Shown here in pieces: positions 34,573 through 46,900 of a DNA stretch of 64,000 bases. The stretch is from assembly GCF_018691265.1 (NCBI RefSeq), contig NW_024881316.1, positions 7,872,819 to 7,936,818 on the forward strand. Direction: 5' to 3'. This DNA is from Tyto alba. Its lineage: Eukaryota > Chordata > Aves > Strigiformes > Tytonidae. Made by a program: the position numbers and the translations under genes. Under the pieces are notes generated by a model. The model ran no database searches and was not told the origin of the DNA. It was given only the letters and a program-made list of their open reading frames with translations. The first letter of the stretch is position 1. Every line of letters starts with the position of its first letter.

Positions 34573-36668
34573 ATAAAAATAATCCCGCAGAAGAAGAGCT
34601 TGATGAATTTAACCACTGTTATGTTTTTCCTAATATGTTTGTTTCTTGTCATGTTACATCAGAGTCCTGATCCTGTATTCTCAGTCTGCATGGGGTCTTA
34701 TGAGGCAGGGAGCCATTTATATTGAACATTTTCATTCCCTCCCAGTTAGTTACACACAGAAACACATAATTAATCTGAAGTTGAGTATACAACAATATAT
34801 CAAGAGAAAGAGTATTTTAAAGAGTACTTTTGTCTTTTCAAAACCACAAATGTTAATCTGGAAATGTAAATGTAGTGTTGCATTTAAAGAAAAGCACACA
34901 CTGTGAATTATGCAGCATGAAACAGCCTCCTTTGTAACCCTGACAATTCCAAAGGAATAGAGAGGAAGAACAGTTGTGTGTTTCAGTCACTGTATCAGGT
35001 AGATGCAACACCACCCATGTGACTGGCAGCTACTGAGCCAGAAAATCAAGCTTTACCATGAGTGAAACATTAGATCCCATGTGAGTCTATTTTCTAGTCT
35101 AAATCGTTAGTAGCTTTAGTGGCATTTCATTAGGACTGCTCACATCATCACATCCCAGTGATCCTGTTCTATATCTACTCTGCCATCAGTTACCAACAAA
35201 ATTCTGCTATGCTCTGTTTTGATTGCCTGCAATATGAAAATACATTCAAAGATGACCTTTTAGTGAGTTATTTTATACATGCTGAGGACAGGTCTATTTT
35301 GACAGCTGAATTAAAAAAAATATAGAGAGAATATAGCTAGTCAAGGCTTAAGCGTATTGTTTTTAGCCAAGTAACTACAAAAACTGCTTTAATCCTTCAC
35401 AACCCATTTAACTTTGGAATTAAATATGCATGTAAATGTGATGGTCCCACACCTTGGTTTGTGTAGACTTGTAACTATCCACTGGATTATTTGTGTTTCT
35501 GCATGCTTTAGAAATTCAGGTTGCCAGCTCAATTCCTTAAAGACTTGTCATGCCTACCCAGCAAAGTAATATTATGGATGTTTGATTAATGTCCTGATAT
35601 TCCACTCAAATTAGCAATGCCATTTCAAAGTATTTCGTCTCCTGAAGGGAAATTGTAGCCTGATATTCAAGGGATTAAGCTGCAGATAAAACAATTATCT
35701 TTTAATGACATCTCTCCTCCTCATTTTCATATATTTTTTCATTATAAGGCAATAATATAATTTCTAAACAGGAAAAGACTATGTAGCCTAATATATTTAG
35801 AGATGTTGCATTTAAAAGACTGCATTGTTTGTCTTAACAATCAAACAGAATAAATTGCAACAAGTCATTCAATCATTCTACACGTCTGCAAAACCAGCTT
35901 TTATTAGGAATGCAGGAGCTCAGCAGAGGTCTGCGTCTTCCTAGAGATCCTTTGTCTTATGACTGTTTTTAAATTTTAAAGTAAAATCTTGAAAAACATA
36001 CATTTTCATGATATATTCTGGCTAATAAGAAGCAAATATCTTGTCTAGAGTGGACAGTCTGACAGAGCTATTAAATAGGCCAGGACTGTAAATAACACAG
36101 ATTTTATTATGCTCAAAAGGGGCAATAACAGACACAAAGATAAGTGTAATAGGAGAGAAAAATCAGCCTGAAGAGCATACTCAAAGGAAGAACATTACTG
36201 GAAACTCTGTAATGTGTTTTAGTAATCAGCAACCATTGATACAATGAAACCATGAAATTTATACAGGGTTATGTTGATCAGAATAAATAAATAAATTGTG
36301 TTTTTATCTCAATTCAATTAATGTGGGACACATCAGATGACTATATATGAATCTACTGTTCATACTCTTATTTGAACCTGTTAATTGCATCAGCCCAAAG
36401 AGGGGTAAGTGCAGTTTTGATCTGAACAAGCAAGTTGTTTGGCTTTATGGCAATGATGATATTGTACAATAAAAGCATTTCAGGTCCTGGAGTGAATAGG
36501 GACCAATTGAGCTACTGAACTATGTCAGGACATACAATGATTTCGACATGATAGCATCACTTTGGATATTGGTCTCCTTCTGGTCATTTCAGAAGAGAAT
36601 CATGTGATGCCAGGATTTGCCAGCAATTATTCAATTATTTCCCTGTCCTTTCCTTAGCCAATACTGAG
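34573..36668. other. Non-coding stretch, unique-looking
   Basis: No recognisable repeat or gene. 35,400-35,900 and 36,090-36,480 are AT-rich but not low-complexity and contain homeodomain-type TAAT cores. They could be conserved non-coding sequence, which cannot be judged from one genome. Confidence 0.45.

Positions 36669-36699
<31 letters not shown>
36669..36699 (+). repeat. Poly(A) run of about 31
   Basis: Uninterrupted A run followed by TTAATTC. No AATAAA lies in the 30 bases before it and no retroposon body is recognisable, so it is listed as a simple repeat. Confidence 0.9.
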
Positions 36700-36704
<5 letters not shown>

Positions 36705-39700
36705 TCAAGTACATGTAAATGGAGAAGATGGCTTTGTCATTTCTTCTCTAATTGTTAATCTCAGTAAGTTTAGTGAAAATATGATAGGGACAGCTTCTGT
36801 CACATACAGGCCAGCATTACCACTGAATACAAGGCCTTTTATGAACTTCCCTGTTAATTGATCTCTGTTCCAGTGAATAAGAGTGTCTCTGGAGGGTGTT
36901 TCTACGTTTAAATAATTCTTTTGTTCTTTTCCTTCTATTTGCTCTACCTGAAATTAGTTCAGGACTGACTCATAACTTGTGCTACAGTTGCTGGCCAAAG
37001 AATAAGGATGCCACATTGAGAGGTGTATTTATTCTAAAAATTTCACAATTCTTTACCTGGAAAGAGACAGCTTTAAAATCCTTTCACAACCCACTTGATT
37101 TGAAATGGGTTTGAATGCAATATGCTCTGTTTTCTTCTCTTCACTTCTTGCACTCTATAAACATCATTTTTTAAACTCACAAGGTAGAATATTAAGTGCT
37201 TTAAACAGTGTACCAAGAATATTAGTGGGGTTTTCACTTCCTGTTAATATTTGTGTGCAGAGAGGAAAAACGCACTCCCTTCAATATTTGCAGTAAATAG
37301 ACAAATTTAGGAGTACATGCTGAATAAAGAATATGGTGAATGATAATTTTAGTAAAAAATAACACATATCTTTTTGGAAAATACTATTGCTCGGGGATAT
37401 ATTTTAGTTTTGCATCAGTAACACCTCAGGTGCCTGATTCTGTACATATGAAAAAGAAAGCTTGATTTATTTCCCAAAGACCTAAATAAATATTAGTGTC
37501 AAATACACAGCACACACACACACACATGTATATATGCACACAATCACACATAAAAAGTCAAGGCATTAGAGAACATACAGCAGTCAAACACTACAGAGTG
37601 TGAAAATGTCAAGCAGTTCCCTTCACTTTCACTCTTTTATTCTTTGAGTACCTATGAAACTTTTTCAAGCTTTGCTCTTCTTTTTCCCAAACCCACCGCA
37701 GTCTGGCTTCACACTGATGGATTTTCATCAGCAGCAAAGACACATCCCAGACACAAAGATCATTTCTATCAGTCAGCAATGCGTATATTGTCACCCTAAA
37801 ATAAGAGTTGTTAAACGTTCTCAGGAAAAGTCTGCCAGAGTATTTTTAACACAGGGAAAGAAAATATTTTTGCTTCACTTGTTCTTAGAAATGTCTGAAT
37901 CATTTTGGCTGAAATTTTCTGGTTGTTTCTTCAGTGACAGATGGATTACAGATCTGACAGATGAGCTAAACCTTCTACTAGAGAAGAGAATTCTTCTGTG
38001 AGTACCTTTTGGGTATTCAATCTGTCTACATAAAAAGTTAAAATACATTTTCCATATCTTTACATATGTATTTCTCAACTAAGTCATCTTTGGATGTAGC
38101 GTTTTTTGTTTTCTTTAATTATTGATTTATTTATTTTTTCTCTTATTTTTGTCTGTAAGTCATTAGACAGTTCACTTCTGGTGCTAGGACTACCCTTTTC
38201 ACTCTCGTTTTTAAGAATTGTCTCCTTTCCTTAAATTCTAATACAGACAACTACACAAAGAACCTTTTTTCATATGAAGGAAGTTGTTTTGTAAAAATAG
38301 ATTAATCATGCAAAAAAAATAAACAGGAATTGAGGAATGAGTTTTGTATTTTGATGATCCAGTACATGGAACATGTCAGTGGCACTCAGGAGTACATTAC
38401 TGAATCCTGCTCAGGTGCAGATTTGATGTGTCACTTTGGTTTCTCTGCTGTTCAATTCATATGTGTACATTGGGGACACTGTTTCTCCAGTATAGCTGGG
38501 TAATTAGAGGGGCATCTCTGGAGGCCACTTCATCCTATTCTAAAACAAGCGCTTAAAATGGATGAGAGAAATCAGCAGAGGAAGTCACTGTCTCTCTCCA
38601 TGGCCTTAGAGGGAATTGGTGGAAGTATCTTAGATTGGATGCTAACTTTATGGATAGCTAAAAGTAAATGAGACATATCACAATATTGAGGAACAAAGTA
38701 TTTTTTCTGTGTAAAGAAGTGATTGAATTTTGATGTAAATAAGTAGGAGAATATTTGAGAAGCTTCTATGTTTCCAAGTAATAAATAAAAAGTAATTTCC
38801 TTTTCTCTCTGTGCTTCCCTTAGATACTGACCATATTACTTCCATTATCATTGGTTTGTGGGCTTTTTTTGATACATTGGAGCTCCTGAATTTTAGCCAG
38901 TAGCCTTGAATCTTTGCAGCCCTTTAAGTTGAGTATCTGGTACCACCACTGTGAAAAGCAAAGTTATGCACACATTCTTGAATTTAAACATACACTGTTT
39001 TCTGTATGCAAGTCAAAACAGACCTTCTTTCCTCAGACCTCTTATGTCCTACCTCATTTCCTTGATTTTTCTTTCTTTCTTTCTTTCTTTCTTCCTTTCT
39101 TCTTTTTACAAACTATATTTTTTTTATAAATTGCATCTGGCAATCTAAGAAACGTCTCTTAAATCAAACAAGAAATGAACATCTAACAAGAAATAAGCTG
39201 TTCTAAAATAAACACTTTTCATATATACCAATAGGTAGGAAAATGATTCGAAAATACACAGCATATAAGGACCTAAAGATCCAGTTATTTCTTCTAGAAA
39301 TTATAATTTAAAACCATATGATCTCTCTGAAGGTGCATTATTTGTTTTAGAAACTACCACGGTCGCTTAGCTCCCAGAATAATTTTATAACATTCATGGG
39401 TTTACACAATCCTCCATTATAAGAGGAGATGATGGAAGAACCACCTTGAACTCCATTTGTTGAGAAAGACTTTCCTTTTCCACTTTAGTACATTTAGAAA
39501 TCTATTAAAAACTAACGGCAAAATTTTTGCTGCCAGAATGCAAAATACAAAATAGTTTTGGTAAACATAAAGTCTTCTATTACATTTGATAGTTATCCTT
39601 CATAAACCTAATGGTCTTGTGAAAATAAATTTTTAAAGCTGGAAAATATCATAGACTCATTGATTTGGGGTTTTGCATATGACAGGACACAGAATATCAT

Positions 39701-42700
39701 CAGAATTAGACCAAATAACTTACAGTTGCCCAAGGCAGATATCCTAGACATTTAATTTATCTTCCTCTGAAAATTTTGGTAAATAACAGTCTGATGGAAA
39801 ACAGAACTTTTTATCTAGTTTCACATGATGAACTGACTTTTGACTAAATGGAAACCTTTGTAAAAGTAATACAAACTGTCTGCTGGGCTTGATCAGAACT
39901 TGTGGCACATCCACATGATATCATTGGCCCAGGGTAAGATTATGACTGGTTAATTTCTTGAACTGCCACCTTTGTGTTCCAGTAAGTACTTGTGAGTTTC
40001 CACATGCACATCTGAAAGAGTCAAAAAATAAAATTCAAGGAATAGCTGAAGGCTAGCTCTGCTAACAGCAAATCCTAACAAATCTGTATCCTAGAACTTT
40101 CTGCATAACATAATTTGGGAACTACAGTTTCACAGAAGTTACCCCACTGATTTTACTCTCTCCCAGCTGATGCATGATTTCAGTGTGATTGCTCTTATTT
40201 TGTTTCTCCAGTTAGAAATGTAACAGGTTAGTTGAAACCACTAGAGAAGTTGGTTTTAGCAAACAAATAACTGCATTGAAAAGGGCAAGTAATGTTCATG
40301 TAATCAATCTGAAAACAGGTATCTTCTGGATCATTCTATGGCAGTAGAAAAGGTTACTTTCTTTAGCCGCTCGTCATGCCTTCCTAAAAAGTTCTGGCCT
40401 TCATTGATCTGTCAGTGGTATAAATTGTATGAATACTCCCTAATTTGCTGAAACAATTTAACACCAAATTTTTGGTCAAAAATAATGGAGCTGGTTTTCA
40501 CAATGCTGCAATGATGGTAGATTTGCAAAATACTCATATGCTTCATGAAAGTGTTAAGGAGTAAAGTTAGGTACTGAGCCAGCTGGATCAGAGGAAAACA
40601 TCTGTCCTACAGCCTCATTTGCAACTTAGAGGCAGTTTAAGAAGCAGCTGACTACTTTCTCCAAAATGAGATACTGGTGGTAACTGCTAGTCACTAACCA
40701 TGTAAGCATACCTTGTCTGTTTGGCTGCAGAATCAAAACAAGTGAGTATGAACTACCTCAGGAGATGACAAACTATTCAGCTGGACTTGGACAAAAATGG
40801 GCTGAGGTTGTTCACACTGTTAGTCAAATCTCAAGGTGGTGTAAGAAGCTGTGACCTACCCACTTCCAACCCACTGTCTTCAGGATCCTGGCTCCAGATG
40901 TGGTAAGAGAAGATGAAATTTTTAGGATCCAGAGGTGTAAAGGAGAGGACAGCGAACAAGAAAGACTCAGGTGCAAGTTGGGCACATGTCCAACTGGACT
41001 GCAAAAGGTGACATCTCATAAAGGCTTTGCCTGTTTTAGCAAACTCGGTAAGAGCACTGATTCAATTACCAGCTCTTTATTAACTGTACTGATAATTAAT
41101 TACCACTTACATATAGAACAGGGGCTTTAACAACTATCAATCAGGAAAGACAAAGTCATACTGGTCTGAATGCAACCTGCTATGGCAAAACCTTGTAGCT
41201 ACTTAAGCTTAGGTGAACTGGATCTTCTAGAACCCTATAAAGAAATTCTTGTTACCCAATTCATGTACTAATTGAGGAGCAGATATCAAGCATGCATATC
41301 ATGCCTACAAGACAGGAAGATTGTCACTCTGATTGTCCTTTACTAGTGTCTTATAGCTAAAGTAGTTTGTAGAGCTATTATTATACTGATTTCACTATTA
41401 CTTCTAGTTAGCTAGAAAATATCCTTGAAAAGGAATTTTACTTTTTGTCTGCACCTTTCCAGGAGTATTTGCCCTTACCCCTCAGTCAAAGTCCTACCAG
41501 CCCTGAGACATATTTGGCTCTTCCAAAGTATCATGCTGCAATTTGTATAATTGGGTGTAAGCTAAAAATTCAAACCCAAAATTGATCCAGGTCACAGCCT
41601 GCTCCTTAGGTGGGTTACCACAGCAAGATTACATTTAGTTCATGGACAATATGTATGCTATTACAAATAACATATATTAAATTTTCTCTGTAGATCACAG
41701 CCTCAAATGATAGCTTAAAATATCTTACTGGCACAAAATTTTAAGATGATAAACTGGGTGATAAGCATGCACATAAATGAGATGGGAAGAGGATAGTGAA
41801 ATATTTAAAAAATGTTGCCTGTCATCAGTATCAATATTCTTCTTTACCTTTGGTTTTAAGGAAAAGAATATTTTTTACATTAATGGTTACCTCCTTTTTT
41901 CTGTTCCCTCCCGCTCCAGTGAGAAGGTATATTTGTTTGAATAAATCTTGATGCTTGACTCTTCTCATGGTATTATGTTCACCATGATGTGATCTGACTG
42001 ACTTCAATTGAGTGTGAAGCACATTGTTGTACATGTTTTTGAACAGTGAGTTCAACTACAGTCGCTTGATACATATATTTTTGACTTTGGGTCTGCTACT
42101 GTCTGCTGCTGACTACTTGTTATACTTTTCCCTATATATTTGATTTTATACATTTTTAAAAAATTGGTGATACATCTGACATATATTTAAGACATTTGCC
42201 AATTCTTATCTCTCAATTTTTGTGTGAAGGATTGTGATTTTTACATTAGAAGAAAATGTCCTTACTAGAGCATAAATACTGGATCATCCAGCATGGTTTA
42301 AGTCATATGTGTTTTGCATTTTTCAGGGAGTCACTAAGTGTTATAAATCTTCATTTTGTTGGGCTCTTCTTCTGCTTCAAAGAGCAAAAGAGAAATGAAC
42401 ATTAGTTTTAATGCATTTCATTATTACTCTGATGATGTGTGAAAGGTTTGCTGGGACCCTTTTCTGGAAAACTTCAAAGCAGGATTTTAAAAAATTACAT
42501 TGCCTCCCTTTTCCATCTGAATTTCACATGGTGTGGGATGAGAATGAAGTTAGGTTCCTTAGCTGGCCACACCTGAGTTGATGAGACTGATTATTAAAGG
42601 TGTAGAAAATTCATTGCTCATTGTTAAGTAAGGATCTTATACTATGTCATACTGCAATTAAAAAGAAAAACTGCAGATGTAGTCAATAAACTACTTCATT

Positions 42701-42984
42701 ACCACAAAAGAACAACAAAAAAGATTAATTACCACCTTTAAATTTAATTAGATTGTAATTTTTCCTCACAACTCTCACTTTCCTTGCATTTCTCACAAAA
42801 TTCTATAATTCCAATTAACCATCTTGATATCAGACTGTTGTTATTTATTTATTTAGTGATTGAATAGAAATCAGAATATGTAAGACAAATGAATGTTAGA
42901 AAAGGAAGCCTTTTCACCTTGCTGAATTGTGGATACATATATATAAAATCTATAAGGTGGGGCTGTAACACCTGATTTTGTTAA
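36700..42984. other. Non-coding stretch with one exon-like segment and simple repeats
   Basis: Holds the exon-like segment at 37,702-37,997 (see findings), a short (CA)n at 37,510-37,526 and a (TTTC)n pyrimidine run at 39,066-39,107. A sequence at about 39,648-39,670 resembles an inverted CR1 tail but is too short to call. Otherwise no gene or element is recognisable. Confidence 0.45.
39066..39107. repeat. (TTTC)n microsatellite
   Basis: CTTT tetramers, about six perfect units with imperfect flanks, in a pyrimidine-rich stretch. Confidence 0.9.
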
Positions 42985-43280
42985 GTCTGAAGAAGAGACA
43001 GTTAAATAGGGATCCTAGTGTCCATCTTTAACCCTCTAATGGCAGATTATACTGAAGGTGGAGTCAGACTGTTCCTGGAGGTGTGCAGCAAAAGAAAAAG
43101 AGAAAACAGACAGAATTGAGATAAAGGAAATTCTAACTGGATATTAGGAAAAAATAAATTTCACAAAGATCTGCTGAGCTCTGGAATGGGTTGAACAGAA
43201 AGTCTGTGGCCCTGAGCAGCCTGACCAGGAGCAGCTGATCTCCAGAGCTCCCCTCTAACCTCAATTACTATCTGATTCAA
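42985..43280 (+). mobile_element. CR1 3' fragment, diverged
   Basis: Sense-strand CR1 3' region. 'GGTGGAGTCAGACTGTTCCT' and 'GGAGGTGTGCAGCAAAAG' are followed by 'GGAAATTCTAACTGGATATT', 'AGGAAAAAATAAATTTCAC' and 'GAGCAGCTGATCTCCAGAGC', then 'CCCTCTAACCTCAATTACTA' and a degenerate TCTGATTC end. An internal deletion of part of the 3' UTR is likely near 43,205. More diverged than the 34.4-kb copy. Confidence 0.8.
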
Positions 43281-43946
43281 TACAGGAAGTTTTCAGTAGG
43301 ATTGTAAACTGAAGCCTAATTTCCTATATATAACACAATGTCAACGTAATCATGTGAGCAGAAAAAGCCTGTTCCCTATAGCTTTCTGCATTGTGTTTGG
43401 ATTGTCTTGAGCATAAGGTCAGCTTAGTCTCCCTGAGTAAGGTCACTAACAGTACTATGTTTAAACAAGATAGTTGTTTTTCATAAAATTTGTAGGAACT
43501 TTATGGTTTAAAGGCCTTTAACCCTCTTTGAGAACCTGTTGAAGTTGGCTAGTGGTTCAAAGGCCATAGACACACATACCCCGTGTGATCATATAACTGT
43601 AGTTTCCATAGGGATCCAGGCTATAACTGGTATGGTTATGTGCCCATCAGTCATCTGGGACATCTTCAATTGCATGCACGTTGGTGCTGCTTCCTACCTA
43701 CCTCACGGGACGTAAGCACTCATGTCTGGATACAGACAGAACTTCTTGTAAAGGACTTGTGGACCCTTTCCTTCTCATTTGTAACCCTGAGTTTCCATTC
43801 TCTACAAATGGGAATATGGGTGATGATGTTTCTGTGTTAGTGCATTTTGGTTTATTTCAATGATTTTTCTGATGAAGAGAAATGAGATCTGAGAATAATA
43901 GGATCTGAGCTATTGCACCTCTTTCTGCACCAAAATAAAAGGTAAA

Positions 43947-43951
<5 letters not shown>
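43281..43951. other. Non-coding stretch, no gene seen
   Basis: No recognisable element. Short frames at 43,640-43,863 have no domain. Confidence 0.5.

Positions 43952-43981
<30 letters not shown>
43952..43981 (-). repeat. Poly(T) run of about 30, possibly an inverted poly(A) tail
   Basis: Thirty T followed within a few bases by TTTATT (43,987-43,992). On the minus strand this is AATAAA five bases before a 30-A run, which resembles the end of a retroposed transcript. The distance is short for a cleavage site and no gene-like body was recognised, so a simple repeat remains more likely. Confidence 0.85.
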
Positions 43982-43985
<4 letters not shown>

Positions 43986-46900
43986 ATTTATTTAATAGTG
44001 TTGTGAAGCTTACAGAGACAAACTTAATACTTCAACATTTAGATGCTTGGAAATTTTAAAAAACAAAGTGGTAGATATAAGAATGAGAAGAAGGTTCCAG
44101 GACAGGTTTGGACACCTGTTGATTGAGTGGAACTTAATTATTTCAGTTTATTAATACTGTAGAGCACAGATAGCCAAGATACTTGTGTCTGAAACCAGTA
44201 AATCAGTAAATCCTCTGGACAAACTCTCAGAGTCCTAGTTACCAAGGAGGGGAAAAAAACCAACCAAACAAACAAAAAACATCCCAAAAAGCTTCAAGGA
44301 TGAAAGTTACACATCTGAAATAATCTTTCCAAATTCATGTCTGTATGCTACAGAATAATGATTTCTTGTAACAGGAGATCATAAAATGCTTTGCTGGATT
44401 GAAATGTAGAGGGTAAATTCTTTATATGTTAAGAGCCCCGGTTAATATGCACAGAAAGGAACCATGCTGAAACGGCTGAGTGTAATACTGTGAATACAGT
44501 TGTATCTGTGTGGGTTTTTTTAAAAAAATCTTCTCTTCAGGGGAATAAAGTTGTTTAAATCCCCTGTTGAACAGAAAAAAACTCCAGTTCTTGCTATTAT
44601 TTAACTATTATATCAGTTCACCCTGATAATCTTCAGAAACAAAAGAATAGAATGACATTAGAATTTTATGGTACTGATTGAAATAAATATCTATGGTCTG
44701 TCAGAATATGTGCTAGTAATATGTGGCAAAAAATTATAAAATTTGTTTTAGGTGATACTGTGTTTTCAGACCAACTAGCAAATATTAATGAAGCCTAATG
44801 AATTCTATTAATTTCTCTTCTGTTTATCTCTTCATCCTGGCACCATAAAAGCATAGGGGCTCAACATCTTTTACCAAAAGAATATATGGTATCTTTTGTG
44901 ATTTATACTAATCTCAAACCATTCCATAAACTGCCATAAAGTTCATAAAGTGCAAGGATGTTATTACATTTTGTGCATAGTATACTTTATGGAATGAAAG
45001 ACTGAATATCAACCCAGGTTCTCAAAACAACTGAGTTTCATTCCCAGCACTGACAACAGCTTTATGTAATTTTTTTCTTGACTTTTAGTCCACCATATTT
45101 AAAAAAGTGTTCACCTTTTTCTGTGCCAAAATATCTATTGTTATTGCTTTTAAACAATTACAATACTATGTAAGTATTGATTATAATCTCTACTGTATGT
45201 ATTATGATGATGATGATGAATCAGCTCAGGCACATGAAATAAGGCGCAACATCATGTTGATAGACATAGTAGCTGACAAACTAACCTGGTAACTTTCTTT
45301 AATAAACTTATTTTCTGAATAAAAGAAACAGAGTAGGTGCCATGCTTCTGGACTTTTAATAAAATATCATTTCCATAGGAGAGACACAAGAAATCATTAA
45401 TTAAACCAGAGAAATGCATAAGAAAGAACTAGCTAAAAAGAAAATTACAATAGATAGTGATGTCAGGATCATTATATTGCTGTCAGAATTCCCTAAGTAT
45501 CAAAATAAGATAAATGTTAAAATCAGTGAAACAACGTGTTGTTTAAATTTGCTGATATCTTAAAGTTCAGAGATACTGATACTATGAAAGCTTACTGGAG
45601 TATCAAGAGAAATTTTATGATCTTGAGAACTTGTCTAATGAATATGAATGAAATTTAATAGTAAGGATTTCAGAAAACTCTTAGGAACCAATAATAACAA
45701 TTTAAACATTACTCTAGAAATGTCAGCAGTTGGAATTTACTGAGGAAGCAAAAGAACTTTTCATATTAATTGATTACAAGTTGACTATAAGCAACATGTA
45801 TCATATGGCTGTGAATATGGAAATGTGATCCTAGATAATGTCAGTCTAAATATTTCCAGTCAGATTTGGAAAATATTAACAAAATGTAGAGCTTAAAATT
45901 TAACAGATACTGTGAGCATTTCTGTCACACAAGCCACGCATGTTGAAGAAGGATAAATTTAACCTCAATAAATGCAAACGAGAACTGCTATGATGATCTG
46001 GAGCGCTTAAAAGTCAAGTATATAAGCATGGTTTACAAATTGTAAATCTGTTTAGCAAAGGTCTAGAAAAAAAGAAGGAAAGGGGGGCATGGTAGGTCAG
46101 TGTGTATGGGCAGGGGTGTGAGGAATTAATCATATTGAAGGAACTAGAACCATAGCTGCTTTCATTAGTGTAAAATGATGGTGTTAAATTAATTAAATTA
46201 TTCTGTACTATAGAAGAGTCCCACAACCTTCCAGTGGGAATATGGAGGACAAAAGGTAATTCATAAATGGTATTTGATTCATTAACAAATAATTCATGAT
46301 GTAATTGCCTTTGGGGGACTGGATTCAGTAGTCCAGATAGTCTCTTCCTATAAAAAGGTCCCTTCTCTATGAGAAGTACTCATAAAGTCAGTTGATGTAA
46401 AATGATCTGCTTTCGGATCTTTCTTAACAAGGTTATCAGGGCAGAGGAGGGGAGCTGTAGAGTTGTACCTTCACCTGCATGTAAATGCAATAGAGGACTC
46501 TGCTGAGGGTCAGAGTAGCTTGAGGATGAGTCTCTATTAGCATTTCAGTTCAGATCAGGAAAATGTGTTTGAAGGAAATCTCTCAGTTGTGTCTGGTACT
46601 ATGTTTTGATTTGTGACACAACAAGATCTTGCAAACATAAGTTAGACTTCCTTCCTCTGAAACTGAAATAGATGATGCACTTTGGGAGCTGCCTAATACA
46701 CTTCATGCCCAGTTGACTGCTCAGTCTACAAAACAGCAAGTCAGAAGTAAAATTTCCTGAAATATGTTGTGCATGCTGGATCCTCAGCATCAGCTGCTCC
46801 TCTGTATGGATCTGCTCCCACTGTGTAGCTGCTTGTTAATGCACATATAGCCCATGCATCTCCCAGGGATAAGCATGACAGAGAAGTAGCAAGCCCCACA

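Noticed and set aside
36669..36699. Poly(A) run as a retrocopy tail
   Set aside because: No AATAAA or ATTAAA shortly upstream and no gene-like body. A simple homopolymer is sufficient.
39648..39670. ATCATAGACTCATTGATTTGGG as an inverted CR1 3' tail
   Set aside because: Only about 20 bases match and the sequence beyond does not follow the CR1 3' UTR convincingly.
46290..46375. Possible diverged CR1 3' end (GGACTGGATTCAGTAGTCC, then AAGGTCCCTTCT)
   Set aside because: Two short similarities with wrong spacing and no terminal octamers.
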